A stretch of 52,267 bases of DNA, from NCBI GenBank assembly GCA_937138395.1, contig CAKZPB010000098.1:1-52267 (forward strand), read 5' to 3'. The stretch's first letter is position 1; the number at the start of each line of letters is the position of its first letter. The notes beneath the pieces were generated by a model. That model saw only the letters and a list, made by a program, of their open reading frames with translations, had not been told where the DNA came from and searched no databases. This DNA comes from an uncultured Pseudomonadota bacterium. Lineage in GTDB: Bacteria > Pseudomonadota > Gammaproteobacteria > Xanthomonadales > Wenzhouxiangellaceae. Both the position numbers and the translations under genes were made by a program. Shown piece after piece: positions 1 to 8,389 of the stretch.

Positions 1-447
1 GCTCGCAATCCTCATGTCCACCAAGCCGTTGAGCTTGGGGTCTGTTCGTTGTGAGGGTGAGACAGGTTGTTGAGATGGTGCGATCGGTAACCGAACGAGC
101 CGCAGTCGTGTCCTTAGCCACGTCGAGGACTCGTGACCGAACCGAGTGGGGCAGATTGACGGCCTGACGCAGCCGCAGCAGATCAGACTCCAAGTTCAAT
201 GGCTCCAACCCTGCGGTTGCTGTGCTTGGTGCGTCGCAGCCATCCAGGTGCCAGAGGAAGTCCCAGAAGGGAATGTATACTTTCGGTTATTTTCTGTGGT
301 TTGGATCTGGGCCCGCCGTTCGGTGATTGGCCTTAGGACTGCCAATCAACGGCGCGGTATTGGGCTGAATTCTTTAGGTCATGTTCAGGTCTGTGTTTTT
401 ATAGTGTCGAATTGAATGCGCCTGCTCAAAGATGGGCTGGGCTTCGG
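1..447. other. upstream region of thrS with no recognisable gene
   Basis: I see no supportable gene here. The one open frame (146-415, plus) has a low-complexity Trp/Gln/Cys-rich translation that resembles no family I know, and no ribosome binding site precedes it. No tRNA cloverleaf, rRNA segment or terminator was found on either strand. The 3' end serves as the upstream region of thrS. A gene truncated by the left edge of the window cannot be excluded. Confidence 0.5.
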
Positions 448-453
448 TACAAT
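448..453 (+). promoter_or_regulatory. candidate -10 box for thrS
   Basis: TACAAT lies 37 bases upstream of the thrS ATG. No convincing -35 hexamer sits 16-18 bases upstream, so this is a guess from one box. A GGAGA stretch follows at 455-459 but is too far from the ATG (about 30 bases) to be the ribosome binding site. In E. coli, thrS mRNA carries a translational operator in its leader; the leader here would be only about 30 bases. Confidence 0.25.
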
Positions 454-490
454 TGGAGACTTGTCTTTTACATTTAAGTCGTTTTCTCGT

Positions 491-2428
491 ATGCCGAATA
501 TTACGCTCCCCGATGGTAGTGTGAAATCGTTTGATCAGGCGATCAGCGTGGCCGGTGTGGCTGAGTCGATCGGGCCCGGGCTGGCCAAGGCTGCACTGGC
601 TGGTGTGGTGGATGGAAATGAAGTGGATACTTCATTCGAGATCGATCACGATGCCGAGCTTCAGATCATTACTGGCCGGGACGATGCCGGGCTCGAGATC
701 ATTCGTCATTCGACCGCGCATCTGATGGCACAGGCGGTGCAACGCTTGTATCCAGGCACTCAGGTCACGATCGGCCCAACCATCGAGAATGGCTTTTACT
801 ACGACTTTGCACCCGAAAAACCATTCCAGCCGGAGGATCTTGAAGCGATCGAAGCCGAGATGAAAAAGATCGTGGCTGAAGATCTGCCGGTGTCGCGTAC
901 AACGATGTCGCGCGACGAGGCGATTGATTTTTTCAAATCCAAGGGCGAAGACTACAAAGCTGAAATCATCGCGGATATTCCGGCCGATGAGGCGCTCTCG
1001 TTATACAAGCAAGGCGAATTTATCGACCTGTGTCGTGGCCCGCATATTCCTTCGACCGGTAAGTTGGGTGTATTCAAGCTGACCAAGCTGGCCGGTGCCT
1101 ACTGGCGGGGAAATTCTAATAATGCCATGCTGCAGCGTATCTATGGCACGGCCTGGCCCGACAAGAAGCAGCTCAAGCAGTATTTTCATCGCCTGGAAGA
1201 AGCGGAAAAACGTGACCACCGTCGATTGGGCAAGCAGCTGGGGCTGTTTCAGTTTGAAGAACAGGCGCCAGGCGCTGTATTCTGGCACCCGCGCGGCTGG
1301 ACACTGTTTCGCTTGCTGATCGATTACGTACGGCAACGCCAAACCGAGGCCGGTTATGTTGAAGTCAATACGCCGGATGTAATGGATCGCGCACTATGGG
1401 AGACCTCCGGCCATTGGGGTAATTATCGTGAAAACATGTTCACGACCCAAACCGAGGATGAGCGCGTCTTTGCGCTCAAGCCCATGAATTGCCCCGGATC
1501 GGTTGCGCTGTACAAGCAGGGCCTGAAAAGCTATCGCGACCTGCCGATTCGGATGGCTGAATTCGGCAAGGTGCACCGCTATGAGCCTTCTGGCGCGCTG
1601 CATGGCTTGATGCGGGTTCGGCATTTTACGCAGGACGATGCCCATATCTACTGCACCGAAGAGCAGATGGAAGAGGAGTGTCGTCGCGTCATTGAATTGA
1701 ACTTGTCGGTGTATCGCGATTTCGGTTTCGACGATGTGCGACTGAAATTTTCGGATCGACCGGAAAACCGAATTGGCGATGATGAGACCTGGGATAAACT
1801 GGAATCGTCGCTGAAAGGTGCCATGGACTCCATGGAACTGGACTACAGCTACAATCCGGGCGAGGGCGCTTTTTACGGGCCCAAGATTGAATTCGTCCTG
1901 CGAGACGCGATCGGTCGCGACTGGCAATGTGGCACTCTGCAGGTTGATTTGAACCTGCCGGAACGATTTGATGCCAGCTATCGCACGGCTGAAGGTGGCG
2001 AGCGTCGCCCTGTCATGTTGCATCGTGCGCTGCTTGGTTCGTTGGAGCGCTTCATCGGCATTGTCCTGGAGCACTATTCAGGCGCACTGCCGGTGTGGCT
2101 CGCGCCCGTCCAGATTGCCGTCCTGAACATCAGCGATGGACAGGCTGGTTACACAGCTGATGTGGTTGATGAACTGAGACGGCGCGGCTTCAGAGCCGAA
2201 GCAGACTTGAGGAACGAGAAGATCGGATTTAAAATCCGCGAACAGACCCTGGCAAAGGTCCCCTACCTGGTTGTAATTGGAGACCGGGAAATGCAGGATC
2301 AGACGCTGGCCCTGCGCCGGAGAGATGGCAAGGATCTTGGCTCACGTTCGATGGATGAAGTGGCTGAGTACCTCGGCCAGATGAATGCTGAACGTGGGCA
2401 GTCTCCAGACATCTCGACTGCAGACTAG
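491..2428 (+). CDS. thrS: threonyl-tRNA synthetase
   Basis: Charges tRNA-Thr with threonine in the cytoplasm. The 645-residue product has the usual order: N-terminal TGS domain (starting [15 protein letters not shown]), the editing domain with [11 protein letters not shown] and CRGPH motifs that clear mischarged serine, the class II catalytic core, and an anticodon-binding C-terminal domain. Zinc and substrate residues are visible in MNCPGSV, the motif-2 stretch around [13 protein letters not shown], and motif 3 at [11 protein letters not shown]. An open extension reaches back to 416, but homology begins at the ATG at 491, so I start there. No strong ribosome binding site precedes it. It lies 35 bases upstream of infC, the conserved thrS-infC pairing of gammaproteobacteria. 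Confidence 0.96.
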   Translation: MPNITLPDGSVKSFDQAISVAGVAESIGPGLAKAALAGVVDGNEVDTSFEIDHDAELQIITGRDDAGLEIIRHSTAHLMAQAVQRLYPGTQVTIGPTIENGFYYDFAPEKPFQPEDLEAIEAEMKKIVAEDLPVSRTTMSRDEAIDFFKSKGEDYKAEIIADIPADEALSLYKQGEFIDLCRGPHIPSTGKLGVFKLTKLAGAYWRGNSNNAMLQRIYGTAWPDKKQLKQYFHRLEEAEKRDHRRLGKQLGLFQFEEQAPGAVFWHPRGWTLFRLLIDYVRQRQTEAGYVEVNTPDVMDRALWETSGHWGNYRENMFTTQTEDERVFALKPMNCPGSVALYKQGLKSYRDLPIRMAEFGKVHRYEPSGALHGLMRVRHFTQDDAHIYCTEEQMEEECRRVIELNLSVYRDFGFDDVRLKFSDRPENRIGDDETWDKLESSLKGAMDSMELDYSYNPGEGAFYGPKIEFVLRDAIGRDWQCGTLQVDLNLPERFDASYRTAEGGERRPVMLHRALLGSLERFIGIVLEHYSGALPVWLAPVQIAVLNISDGQAGYTADVVDELRRRGFRAEADLRNEKIGFKIREQTLAKVPYLVVIGDREMQDQTLALRRRDGKDLGSRSMDEVAEYLGQMNAERGQSPDISTAD

Positions 2429-2450
2429 CACCACTATTTTTTGAACCGAC

Positions 2451-2466
2451 AGGAGATTTAGACATC
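2451..2466 (+). promoter_or_regulatory. ribosome binding site and AUC start of infC
   Basis: AGGAGA at 2451-2456 is followed after 7 bases by ATC at 2464-2466, in frame with the IF-3 coding sequence. There is no in-frame ATG, GTG or TTG near the expected N-terminus; the first conventional start is GTG at 2515, which would remove about 17 residues that fit the family. Rare AUU/AUC starts on infC are established in enterobacteria and underlie autoregulation, because IF-3 itself rejects non-canonical starts. Confidence 0.85.
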
Positions 2467-2982
2467 GCAACTGAAAAAAGAACCCGGCGCAATGAAGATA
2501 TCACTGCGCCCAACGTGCGCGTCGTGGGCGCTGATGGTGACCAGGTAGGCATCAAGAGTATTGCCGATGCCATTGCTCTGGCCGAAGAACAAGGCATGGA
2601 CCTTGTAGAAATCGCACCGCAGGCTGAACCACCCGTCTGTCGAATCATGGACTGGGGTAAATACAAGTTCGAAGAGTCCAAGAAGCAGCAGGTTCAGCGC
2701 AAAAAACAGAAGCAGATCCAGGTCAAGGAAGTCAAGTTTCGTCCTGGCACTGAAGATCACGACTATGACGTAAAGATGCGCAACCTGAATCGGTTCATCG
2801 AGGAAGGCAACAAGGTCAAAGTGACTCTGCGCTTCCGCGGGCGTGAAATGGCCCACCAGGATCTGGGTATGGACTTGCTGAAGCGAGTGGAAGCCGATAT
2901 GGAAGATCTGGTTTCAGTCGAACAGTTCCCGCGCATGGAAGGTCGCCAGATGGTCATGATGCTGGCGCCGAAGCGGACCTGA
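2464..2982 (+). CDS. infC: translation initiation factor IF-3
   Basis: IF-3 binds the 30S subunit, keeps it from joining 50S early and checks the start-codon:initiator-tRNA match. With the ATC start the product is 172 residues, normal for the family. The N-terminal domain includes the [20 protein letters not shown] stretch, then a basic linker, then the C-terminal domain with [23 protein letters not shown] and the ending MMLAPKR. The AUC start with a strong ribosome binding site predicts feedback control: when IF-3 is scarce, initiation at AUC rises. The usual followers rpmI and rplT are absent; a terminator and then the opposite-strand cox operon come next. Confidence 0.95.
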   Translation: MATEKRTRRNEDITAPNVRVVGADGDQVGIKSIADAIALAEEQGMDLVEIAPQAEPPVCRIMDWGKYKFEESKKQQVQRKKQKQIQVKEVKFRPGTEDHDYDVKMRNLNRFIEEGNKVKVTLRFRGREMAHQDLGMDLLKRVEADMEDLVSVEQFPRMEGRQMVMMLAPKRT

Positions 2983-3030
2983 TCTTTACAAGCTGAACCG
3001 CAGCTTCCGCAGATCGAATAAAACAATCCA

Positions 3031-3072
3031 GACGCCCTGGTGCCTTTTGGCATTCAGGGCGTCTTGGTTTTT
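3031..3072. terminator. bidirectional intrinsic terminator between infC and ctaE
   Basis: Arms GACGCCCTG (3031-3039) and CAGGGCGTC (3055-3063) pair perfectly. An inner TGCC/GGCA pair (3041-3044/3049-3052) closes a TTTT loop. The plus strand continues with TTGGTTTTT; the minus strand continues with TGGATTGTTTTATT. It therefore fits termination of infC and of the convergent cox operon. Confidence 0.85.
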
Positions 3073-3100
3073 AATCACACACTTCGAGGCTTGCTTTTTT

Positions 3101-3127
3101 GAATCGGTGGAATCAGCGTAATCTGCG
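3101..3127. repeat. degenerate 9-bp tandem repeat (three units)
   Basis: Three adjacent 9-mers can be read: GAATCGGTG, GAATCAGCG and TAATCTGCG, followed by GTTGAATTCC. They lie in the spacer between the terminator and ctaE. Short arrays of the AATCTGCG type are, from memory, scattered in intergenic regions of many bacterial genomes, so this is probably a remnant of such a dispersed repeat. No transposase is near. Confidence 0.45.
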
Positions 3128-3143
3128 GTTGAATTCCTAACCC

Positions 3144-4004
3144 CTACAGTACGTAGACAAAGACGAACAGTACCAGCCAGACCACATCCACGAAGTGCCA
3201 GTACCATGCTGTGGCCTCGAAGGCGAAATGATTCTTGGGCTCGAAGTGGCCGCGCACGCAGCGTAGGGTGATGACGATCAGCATGATCGAGCCGACGGTG
3301 ACGTGCAGGCCGTGGAACCCGGTCAGCATGAAGAAGGTCGACCCGTAAATACCTGAGCCCAGCGTCAGGCCAAGATCCTGATACGCGTGCACATACTCAA
3401 ACATCTGCAGACACAGGAACAGCGCGCCCAGCGAAACGGTTGCGGCCATCCAGAAGATCAGCGCATTGCGCTTGAGTTTCTTCAACGCTACGTGTGCAGC
3501 TGTGATGGTGACCCCGGAAATCAGCAGAATCAGGGTGTTGATCATCGGTAGCTCAAACGCACCGATCGTCTTGAAGTCACCGCCCAGGTTCTCTGGCCCG
3601 TTGGTTGGCCATACGGGCAAATATCCGGGATACAACAACTCATTGGTCATGACGCCGGTGCCTTCGCCGCCAATCCAGGGCACGGCAAAGATTCGCGCAT
3701 AGAACAGTGCGCCGAAAAAGGCAGCAAAGAACATGACTTCGGAAAAAATGAACCAGATCATGCCTTGCCGGAAGGATCCGCCTACCTGATTGCTGTACAT
3801 GCCTGCTTCGGATTCGCGTATGACATCGGCAAACCAGCCGAACATCATTGCGATAACGACGGATGCGCCAATGGCTGCCATCCATGGGCCAAGATCACTG
3901 CCATTCATCCATTTGGCAAAACCGCTGACCAGAATAAACAAGCCAACGGACCCGATGATCGGCCACTTGGACGTGGCTGGAACGTAATAACTACCTTGTG
4001 CCAT
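3144..4004 (-). CDS. ctaE: cytochrome c oxidase subunit III
   Basis: Core membrane subunit of an aa3-type cytochrome c oxidase; it carries no redox centre but stabilises turnover and the proton-uptake path. The 286-residue product has about seven hydrophobic segments, FSEVMFFAAFFGALFYAR near residues 86-103, FHGLHVTVG and a C-terminal ATAWYWHFVDVVW stretch, all typical of subunit III. The ATG at 4004 has GGAG five bases upstream on the minus strand. It is the last gene of the operon, 38 bases after ctaG, and ends before the shared terminator with infC. Confidence 0.95.
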   Translation of the reverse strand: MAQGSYYVPATSKWPIIGSVGLFILVSGFAKWMNGSDLGPWMAAIGASVVIAMMFGWFADVIRESEAGMYSNQVGGSFRQGMIWFIFSEVMFFAAFFGALFYARIFAVPWIGGEGTGVMTNELLYPGYLPVWPTNGPENLGGDFKTIGAFELPMINTLILLISGVTITAAHVALKKLKRNALIFWMAATVSLGALFLCLQMFEYVHAYQDLGLTLGSGIYGSTFFMLTGFHGLHVTVGSIMLIVITLRCVRGHFEPKNHFAFEATAWYWHFVDVVWLVLFVFVYVL

Positions 4005-4042
4005 GAGAACTCCCGATGTTACGAACGGCGCGCGCTGTTATT

Positions 4043-4609
4043 TTATTTTGAGCTCGCCAGCGATGTTGCTTCATCATTTCGATAAATAATATAGGAAAGC
4101 GTAATCAGATCAACCTTGTCAGGCAATTTGCTATCGACAAAGAAGCGAACCGGCATTTCCTTGGCTTCGCCAGGCATCAGCAACTGTTCCTCGAAGCAAA
4201 AACATTCGGTCTTGTTGAAATACAAGGCTGCCTGACCCGGTGCCACGCTCGGTACGGCCTGCGCGACGACTGGCACGCTTGAGCGATTTCGAGCGACATA
4301 ATGGGTCTCGTACATCTGGCCCGGCTTGACCTCCATGAATGTCTCAGCCGGCTCAAAATCCCAGGGCAGCTGTGAATTGATGTTCGAGTCGAAATGCACC
4401 TTGACGCTACGGTTCGGGTCGACGGCCTGGTTTTCTGACAGCTCCGCCACTTGATCGCCAGTCCGGCCGCCAAGTCCGGTAATTTCACAGAACTTGTCGT
4501 ACAGCGGAACCAGCGCATAGCCGAAGCCGAACATCAGTACCGCAATGACGACCAGCTTGCCGATGGTCTGAGCATTGGTCGATTTGACCTGATCTTCCGC
4601 TGCAATCAT
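4043..4609 (-). CDS. ctaG: cytochrome c oxidase assembly protein CtaG/Cox11 (copper delivery to CuB)
   Basis: Inserts copper into the CuB site of subunit I. The 188-residue protein has a short cytoplasmic N-terminus, one membrane segment (about residues 16-36) and a periplasmic immunoglobulin-like domain. The family's copper-binding signature NKTECFCF lies at residues 132-139, and a conserved Cys41 sits just outside the membrane. The ATG at 4609 overlaps the TGA of the preceding small gene (ATGA) with GGATGG upstream, suggesting translational coupling. An upstream in-frame ATG at 4618 would add three residues and lacks a better ribosome binding site. Confidence 0.92.
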   Translation of the reverse strand: MIAAEDQVKSTNAQTIGKLVVIAVLMFGFGYALVPLYDKFCEITGLGGRTGDQVAELSENQAVDPNRSVKVHFDSNINSQLPWDFEPAETFMEVKPGQMYETHYVARNRSSVPVVAQAVPSVAPGQAALYFNKTECFCFEEQLLMPGEAKEMPVRFFVDSKLPDKVDLITLSYIIYRNDEATSLASSK

Positions 4610-4737
4610 GAAAACCATCCGAATACGCCGCGTCCAACGAAAGCAACGTAAATAATCAGCACGGTAACGGCCAATGAACCGACCGTGATCCAGACGCCTT
4701 TCCTGCGTGACTCCGTGGGCTGCATGTCTTCACTCAT
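4606..4737 (-). CDS. small single-span membrane protein between ctaD and ctaG (possible oxidase assembly factor)
   Basis: A 43-residue reading frame starts at ATG 4737 with MSEDMQPTESRRKG, followed by one hydrophobic span of about 20 residues (VWITVGSLAVTVLIIYVAF) and a short tail GRGVFGWFS. It lies 22 bases after ctaD and its TGA overlaps the ctaG start. Small single-span proteins in this slot are known in proteobacterial cox operons and are thought to act in oxidase assembly. The function here is inferred from position and topology, not from a motif. Positive residues before the span predict an N-in orientation. Confidence 0.7.
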   Translation of the reverse strand: MSEDMQPTESRRKGVWITVGSLAVTVLIIYVAFVGRGVFGWFS

Positions 4738-4759
4738 AACGAATCGACGTGAGTTGCAC

Positions 4760-6367
4760 TCAGCGCTGCAGGTAGGCCGAGTGTTCGGTGTTTTCGGTGA
4801 CCACCGGCGGAGTGTCGAAGGTATGCAGTGGCGCCGGAGAGGGAACCGTCCATTCCAGGCCGCGTGCACCATCCCAAACGCGCGCTTCGGCTTGTTTGCC
4901 ACCGCGAACGCATTTGATGACGATCCAGACGAACAGCAGCTGGCCAAAGCCGAAGGCAAAGCCGCCGATCGAGGAGATCAGGTTGAATTCAGCAAACTGC
5001 ACGGCGTAGTCGGGAATGCGTCGCGGCATGCCGGCCAGCCCGAGATAATGCTGAGGGAAGAACAACACATTGACCGAAATGGTGGACCACCAGAAGTGAA
5101 TCTTGCCAAGTCGCTCGTCGTACATGTAGCCGGTCCACTTCGGTATCCAGTAATAGACCGCTGCCATGATGGCAAATATGGCACCCGTTACCAGCACGTA
5201 ATGGAAATGGGCAACGACGAAATAGGTGTCGTGATACTGGAAGTCAGTCGGCACAATGGCCAGCATGACGCCCGACAGCCCGCCAATGGTGAACAGAATC
5301 ACAAAGCCCAGTGCAAACAGCATCGGCGTCTCGAAGGTCATGGACCCACGCCACATCGTGGCGACCCAATTGAAGACTTTAATACCGGTTGGCACCGCAA
5401 TAATCATCGTGGCATACATGAAGAATAATGCGCCACCCAACGGCATGCCGACGGTAAACATGTGGTGCGCCCAGACAATAAAGGACAGAAACGCAATCGA
5501 CGCGGTCGCGTAGACCATCGACGTGTAGCCGAACAGCGCTTTACGCGAGAAGGTCGGAATGATTTCGGAGATGATGCCAAAGGCCGGAAGAATCATGATG
5601 TAGACCTCTGGGTGTCCGAAGAACCAGAAGATATGCTGATACATCACCGGGTCGCCGCCACCGGCCGCATCGAAGAAGCTGGTGCCGAAGAATCGGTCGG
5701 TCAGCAGCATCGTGACTGCACCGGCCAGCACCGGCATTACTGCAATCAGCAGGAATGCGGTAATCAGCCAGTTCCAGACGAACATCGGCATACGCAACAA
5801 CGACATCCCCGGCGCGCGCATGTTGAGAATGGTTGCAATGATGTTGATGGCACCCATGATCGATGAAATGCCCATCAAATGGATGGCAAAGATCACAAAT
5901 GCGAAGCTGTTCCCGCCCTGCAGGGAAAGGGGTGGGTAAAGCGTCCAGCCCGATGCCGGCGCACCTGACGGCATGAACAGGGTCGATAACAGAATCAGGA
6001 ATGCGAATGGGAGAATCCAGAAAGACCAGTTGTTCATTCTCGGCAAGGCCATATCGGGCGCGCCCACCATCAGCGGCACCATCCAGTTGGCCAATCCGAC
6101 AAAGGCCGGCATGACCGCACCGAAGATCATGACCAGGGCGTGCATCGTGGTCATCTGGTTGAAAAATTCGGGATTGACCAGGTGCAGACCGGGCGCGAAC
6201 AATTCAGCTCGAATCACCAACGCCATTGCACCACCGACCAGGAACATGGCCAGTGAAAACACCAGGTACAGCGTTCCAATTTCCTTGTGATTGGTCGTGG
6301 TCAGCCAGCGGCTGATGCCTTTCGGTGCCGCGTGGTGATGATCGTCGTGTGCGGTTGTTGCTGTCAT
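4760..6367 (-). CDS. ctaD: cytochrome c oxidase subunit I
   Basis: Catalytic subunit that reduces O2 to water and pumps protons. The 535-residue protein shows the twelve-helix plan. The low-spin haem a ligands are His76 (in TTMHALVM) and His389; the high-spin haem a3 ligand is His387 (in VVAHFHYV). CuB ligands are His252 in FFGHPEVYI, whose Tyr256 forms the His-Tyr crosslink, and His301-His302 in WAHHMF. Glu254 in the GHPEV motif marks an A1-type enzyme. An N-terminal His-rich stretch precedes the first helix. The ATG at 6367 begins a family-length protein. It sits 80 bases downstream of ctaC. Confidence 0.97.
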   Translation of the reverse strand: MTATTAHDDHHHAAPKGISRWLTTTNHKEIGTLYLVFSLAMFLVGGAMALVIRAELFAPGLHLVNPEFFNQMTTMHALVMIFGAVMPAFVGLANWMVPLMVGAPDMALPRMNNWSFWILPFAFLILLSTLFMPSGAPASGWTLYPPLSLQGGNSFAFVIFAIHLMGISSIMGAINIIATILNMRAPGMSLLRMPMFVWNWLITAFLLIAVMPVLAGAVTMLLTDRFFGTSFFDAAGGGDPVMYQHIFWFFGHPEVYIMILPAFGIISEIIPTFSRKALFGYTSMVYATASIAFLSFIVWAHHMFTVGMPLGGALFFMYATMIIAVPTGIKVFNWVATMWRGSMTFETPMLFALGFVILFTIGGLSGVMLAIVPTDFQYHDTYFVVAHFHYVLVTGAIFAIMAAVYYWIPKWTGYMYDERLGKIHFWWSTISVNVLFFPQHYLGLAGMPRRIPDYAVQFAEFNLISSIGGFAFGFGQLLFVWIVIKCVRGGKQAEARVWDGARGLEWTVPSPAPLHTFDTPPVVTENTEHSAYLQR

Positions 6368-6447
6368 GCGAGTTCCTTAGATTCGTCTGTGCTGCTAATG
6401 CTTGAATTGAAGGGTGTTTCGATTCCGTTGTAAAACGTAGATAACCG

Positions 6448-7635
6448 TTATTCGGCCGAAGTCGTGGCTGCGGCCAGCGAGCCATCGGATTCGGGCTGAC
6501 GCTGAAGATGATTGATCTGCGCTGGCTGAACCATGTCGCCGGTGTCATTACCGAATGAATTCCGGGTGTAGGTCAGGGCGGCTGCAATGTCCTGAGCCTC
6601 CAGGCGCTGGCCAAATCCGGCCATGGCGGTTCCCGGTCGACCGTTCAGGATCAAATCGATGTGCTGGTCGAGCTCACCCTGCACGATGGCATTGTCTGCC
6701 AGTGCCGGAAAGGCTGGCTCCAGGCCGCTGCCATCGACTTGATGGCAGGTAGCGCACTGTGCGTTATAGATTGTTTCGCCGTGTGCCATCAGTTCGTCGC
6801 GCGACCAAAGTCGATCGACCGTGTCCTGGCTTGCAACGGATTCCTGGCGCATGCTGGCCACCCAGTCCCGATATTCTTCGGGGCTTACGGCCTCGACGAC
6901 AACCGGCATGAAGCCATGATCCTTGCCGCAAAGCTCAGCGCACTGTCCACGATAAATGCCGGGCTCGGTAATTTCGGTCCAGGCTTCATTGACCATGCCG
7001 GGAATGGCATCGCGCTTCCAACCCAGATCCGGCACCCACCAGGAATGGATCACATCGTCTGCGGTCAGCAGAAACCGGATGCGGGTGTTGGTTGGAACGA
7101 TCAGGCGGTTGTCGACCTCAAGCAGATAGTTTTCGACGTCTTGTGGTTCGATCGAGGCATTGATCTGGCGGGCATAATTGCTTTCACGGTCCAGCGCCGA
7201 ATAGAAGTCGATCTCGTCTTCGAGATATTCGTAGCGCCACAACCACTGATAGCCGGTGACCTTGATATTCATCTCGGCACCGCCGGTATCTTCCATGTCA
7301 ATCAGAACGCGTGTAGCCGGCACGGCCATGACCACCAGAATGATGATCGGAATCACAGTCCAGATGATTTCGGCCTTTGTTGAATGATTGAACTGCGAAG
7401 GCTCGGCTCCCTTCGATTTACGGTGCAGAATCATCGAAGTAAACATGGCGGCAAACACCGTAACGCCGATCATGGATACGATCACCAGTACAAACATATG
7501 CAGCTGGTAGACATCCTGGCTGAATGGCGATACGCCGGGCCGCATATTGTCGCCAACCGACAGCAATACCCAGGTAATGGCTGCCAGTACGGCAACACAA
7601 GCCAGACCTACGATAATTTCGTTTGTTCTCTTCAT
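6448..7635 (-). CDS. ctaC: cytochrome c oxidase subunit II with C-terminal cytochrome c domain
   Basis: Accepts electrons at the CuA centre and passes them to subunit I. The N-terminus has two membrane spans (about residues 8-27 and 45-70), then the cupredoxin domain with CuA ligands His197 (DDVIHSWW) and Cys232/Glu234/Cys236/His240/Met243 in QCAELCGKDHGFM. A fused class I cytochrome c domain follows, with CATCH at 294-298 and a likely axial Met338. The fusion is the caa3-like arrangement and may replace or speed a soluble donor. I start at ATG 7635, which has GGTGAG six bases upstream; an in-frame TTG at 7656 gives no better start. Confidence 0.95.
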   Translation of the reverse strand: MKRTNEIIVGLACVAVLAAITWVLLSVGDNMRPGVSPFSQDVYQLHMFVLVIVSMIGVTVFAAMFTSMILHRKSKGAEPSQFNHSTKAEIIWTVIPIIILVVMAVPATRVLIDMEDTGGAEMNIKVTGYQWLWRYEYLEDEIDFYSALDRESNYARQINASIEPQDVENYLLEVDNRLIVPTNTRIRFLLTADDVIHSWWVPDLGWKRDAIPGMVNEAWTEITEPGIYRGQCAELCGKDHGFMPVVVEAVSPEEYRDWVASMRQESVASQDTVDRLWSRDELMAHGETIYNAQCATCHQVDGSGLEPAFPALADNAIVQGELDQHIDLILNGRPGTAMAGFGQRLEAQDIAAALTYTRNSFGNDTGDMVQPAQINHLQRQPESDGSLAAATTSAE

Positions 7636-7691
7636 GCTGAACTCACCAGTTCTCAATCAATGAATGCAGAAGCATTCGGTTCATACCCCGG

Positions 7692-8183
7692 CTACACCGA
7701 TTTCCAGGCCGAGTGTCGGGATAAAGCATTGCGAAGCACGGTTTCGGCTTCGAGACGTTCGTCTACGGGCAAAAAATTTCCAATTTCATGCAGCTGGTCG
7801 TGCGCTGCCAAATACAACCTTGGCTCTCGGCCTGTCCGATCAACGATTACACGTAACCATTGGGTTGAAAGCGAACATTCCTGCTGATGGTGCTTGCGGC
7901 ACGTACGGATTCGAGTGTGCTCACGACCGACAAACACATCCTGACGTGCCCAGTATCCTTGCCAGGCCAGTCGAAAACACCAGCCCACAATAGCCAGATG
8001 AATAACCGCGACAGCCATGATGGGCCAATAGCCCATTACGGTTGGCCATAATGCAACCAGCAGCGTGACGGCACTCAGCACCAGAAAAAACCCCGCAAGA
8101 CGATCCAGGCTCAACGAAAGATTGGACAGGAATTCAATATGCAATTCCTGATCAGCGTTGGTTTGTGGTGCAGTACGGACCAT
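7692..8183 (-). CDS. DUF2244 family membrane protein, first gene of the cox operon
   Basis: The 163-residue product has two close hydrophobic spans (about residues 30-47 and 51-70) followed by a soluble domain with WARQDVFVG and a C-terminal EIGNFLPVDERLEAETVLRNAL stretch, the pattern I associate with DUF2244. Members commonly adjoin cox genes in proteobacteria, but the biochemical role is unknown to me. The start is ATG 8183. A longer open frame back to 8558 would read into putA antisense and is rejected. It lies 56 bases upstream of ctaC and is probably the first gene of the oxidase transcript. Confidence 0.8.
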   Translation of the reverse strand: MVRTAPQTNADQELHIEFLSNLSLSLDRLAGFFLVLSAVTLLVALWPTVMGYWPIMAVAVIHLAIVGWCFRLAWQGYWARQDVFVGREHTRIRTCRKHHQQECSLSTQWLRVIVDRTGREPRLYLAAHDQLHEIGNFLPVDERLEAETVLRNALSRHSAWKSV

Positions 8184-8211
8184 CGATAAAGGTGATTTCT
8201 TGATAGCGCAT

Positions 8212-8238
8212 ATTGTAGCTGATAACGTCGACCCGCAA
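8212..8238 (-). promoter_or_regulatory. candidate promoter for the DUF2244-cox operon
   Basis: On the minus strand a -10 TACAAT (8212-8217) is preceded, after a 15-base spacer, by TTGCGG (8233-8238). The spacer is shorter than optimal, so this is tentative. It would place the transcript start about 20 bases before the DUF2244 ATG. Confidence 0.3.
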
Positions 8239-8274
8239 GACGTAAAATCTTCACTTAAATGAAGCTGTTCGGCT

Positions 8275-8338
8275 GAATTGACAGGCGGTAGCAGATGCTT
8301 GACATCGATACCTAATGTACACTGCACGACGTCAATTC
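8275..8338. promoter_or_regulatory. operator-like TTGAC repeats between the cox operon and putA
   Basis: TTGACA occurs at 8278-8283 and again at 8299-8304, exactly 21 bases apart (two helical turns). A perfect 8-base inverted pair, GAATTGAC (8275-8282) and GTCAATTC (8331-8338), encloses them. The spacing suggests cooperative binding by a regulator or stacked promoter elements, but no good -10 is correctly spaced after either TTGACA. Confidence 0.35.
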
Positions 8339-8389
8339 CCGGTATATATTTCTTGTTTTTCACGGCCATGCCCAAGGTGCAAGCGTTTG

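Noticed and set aside
146-415. 89-residue open frame upstream of thrS
   Set aside because: Low-complexity Trp/Gln/Cys-rich translation, no ribosome binding site, and no family resemblance.
1394-2074. 226-residue minus-strand open frame inside thrS
   Set aside because: Antisense shadow of a strongly conserved gene; its translation has no motif and no ribosome binding site.
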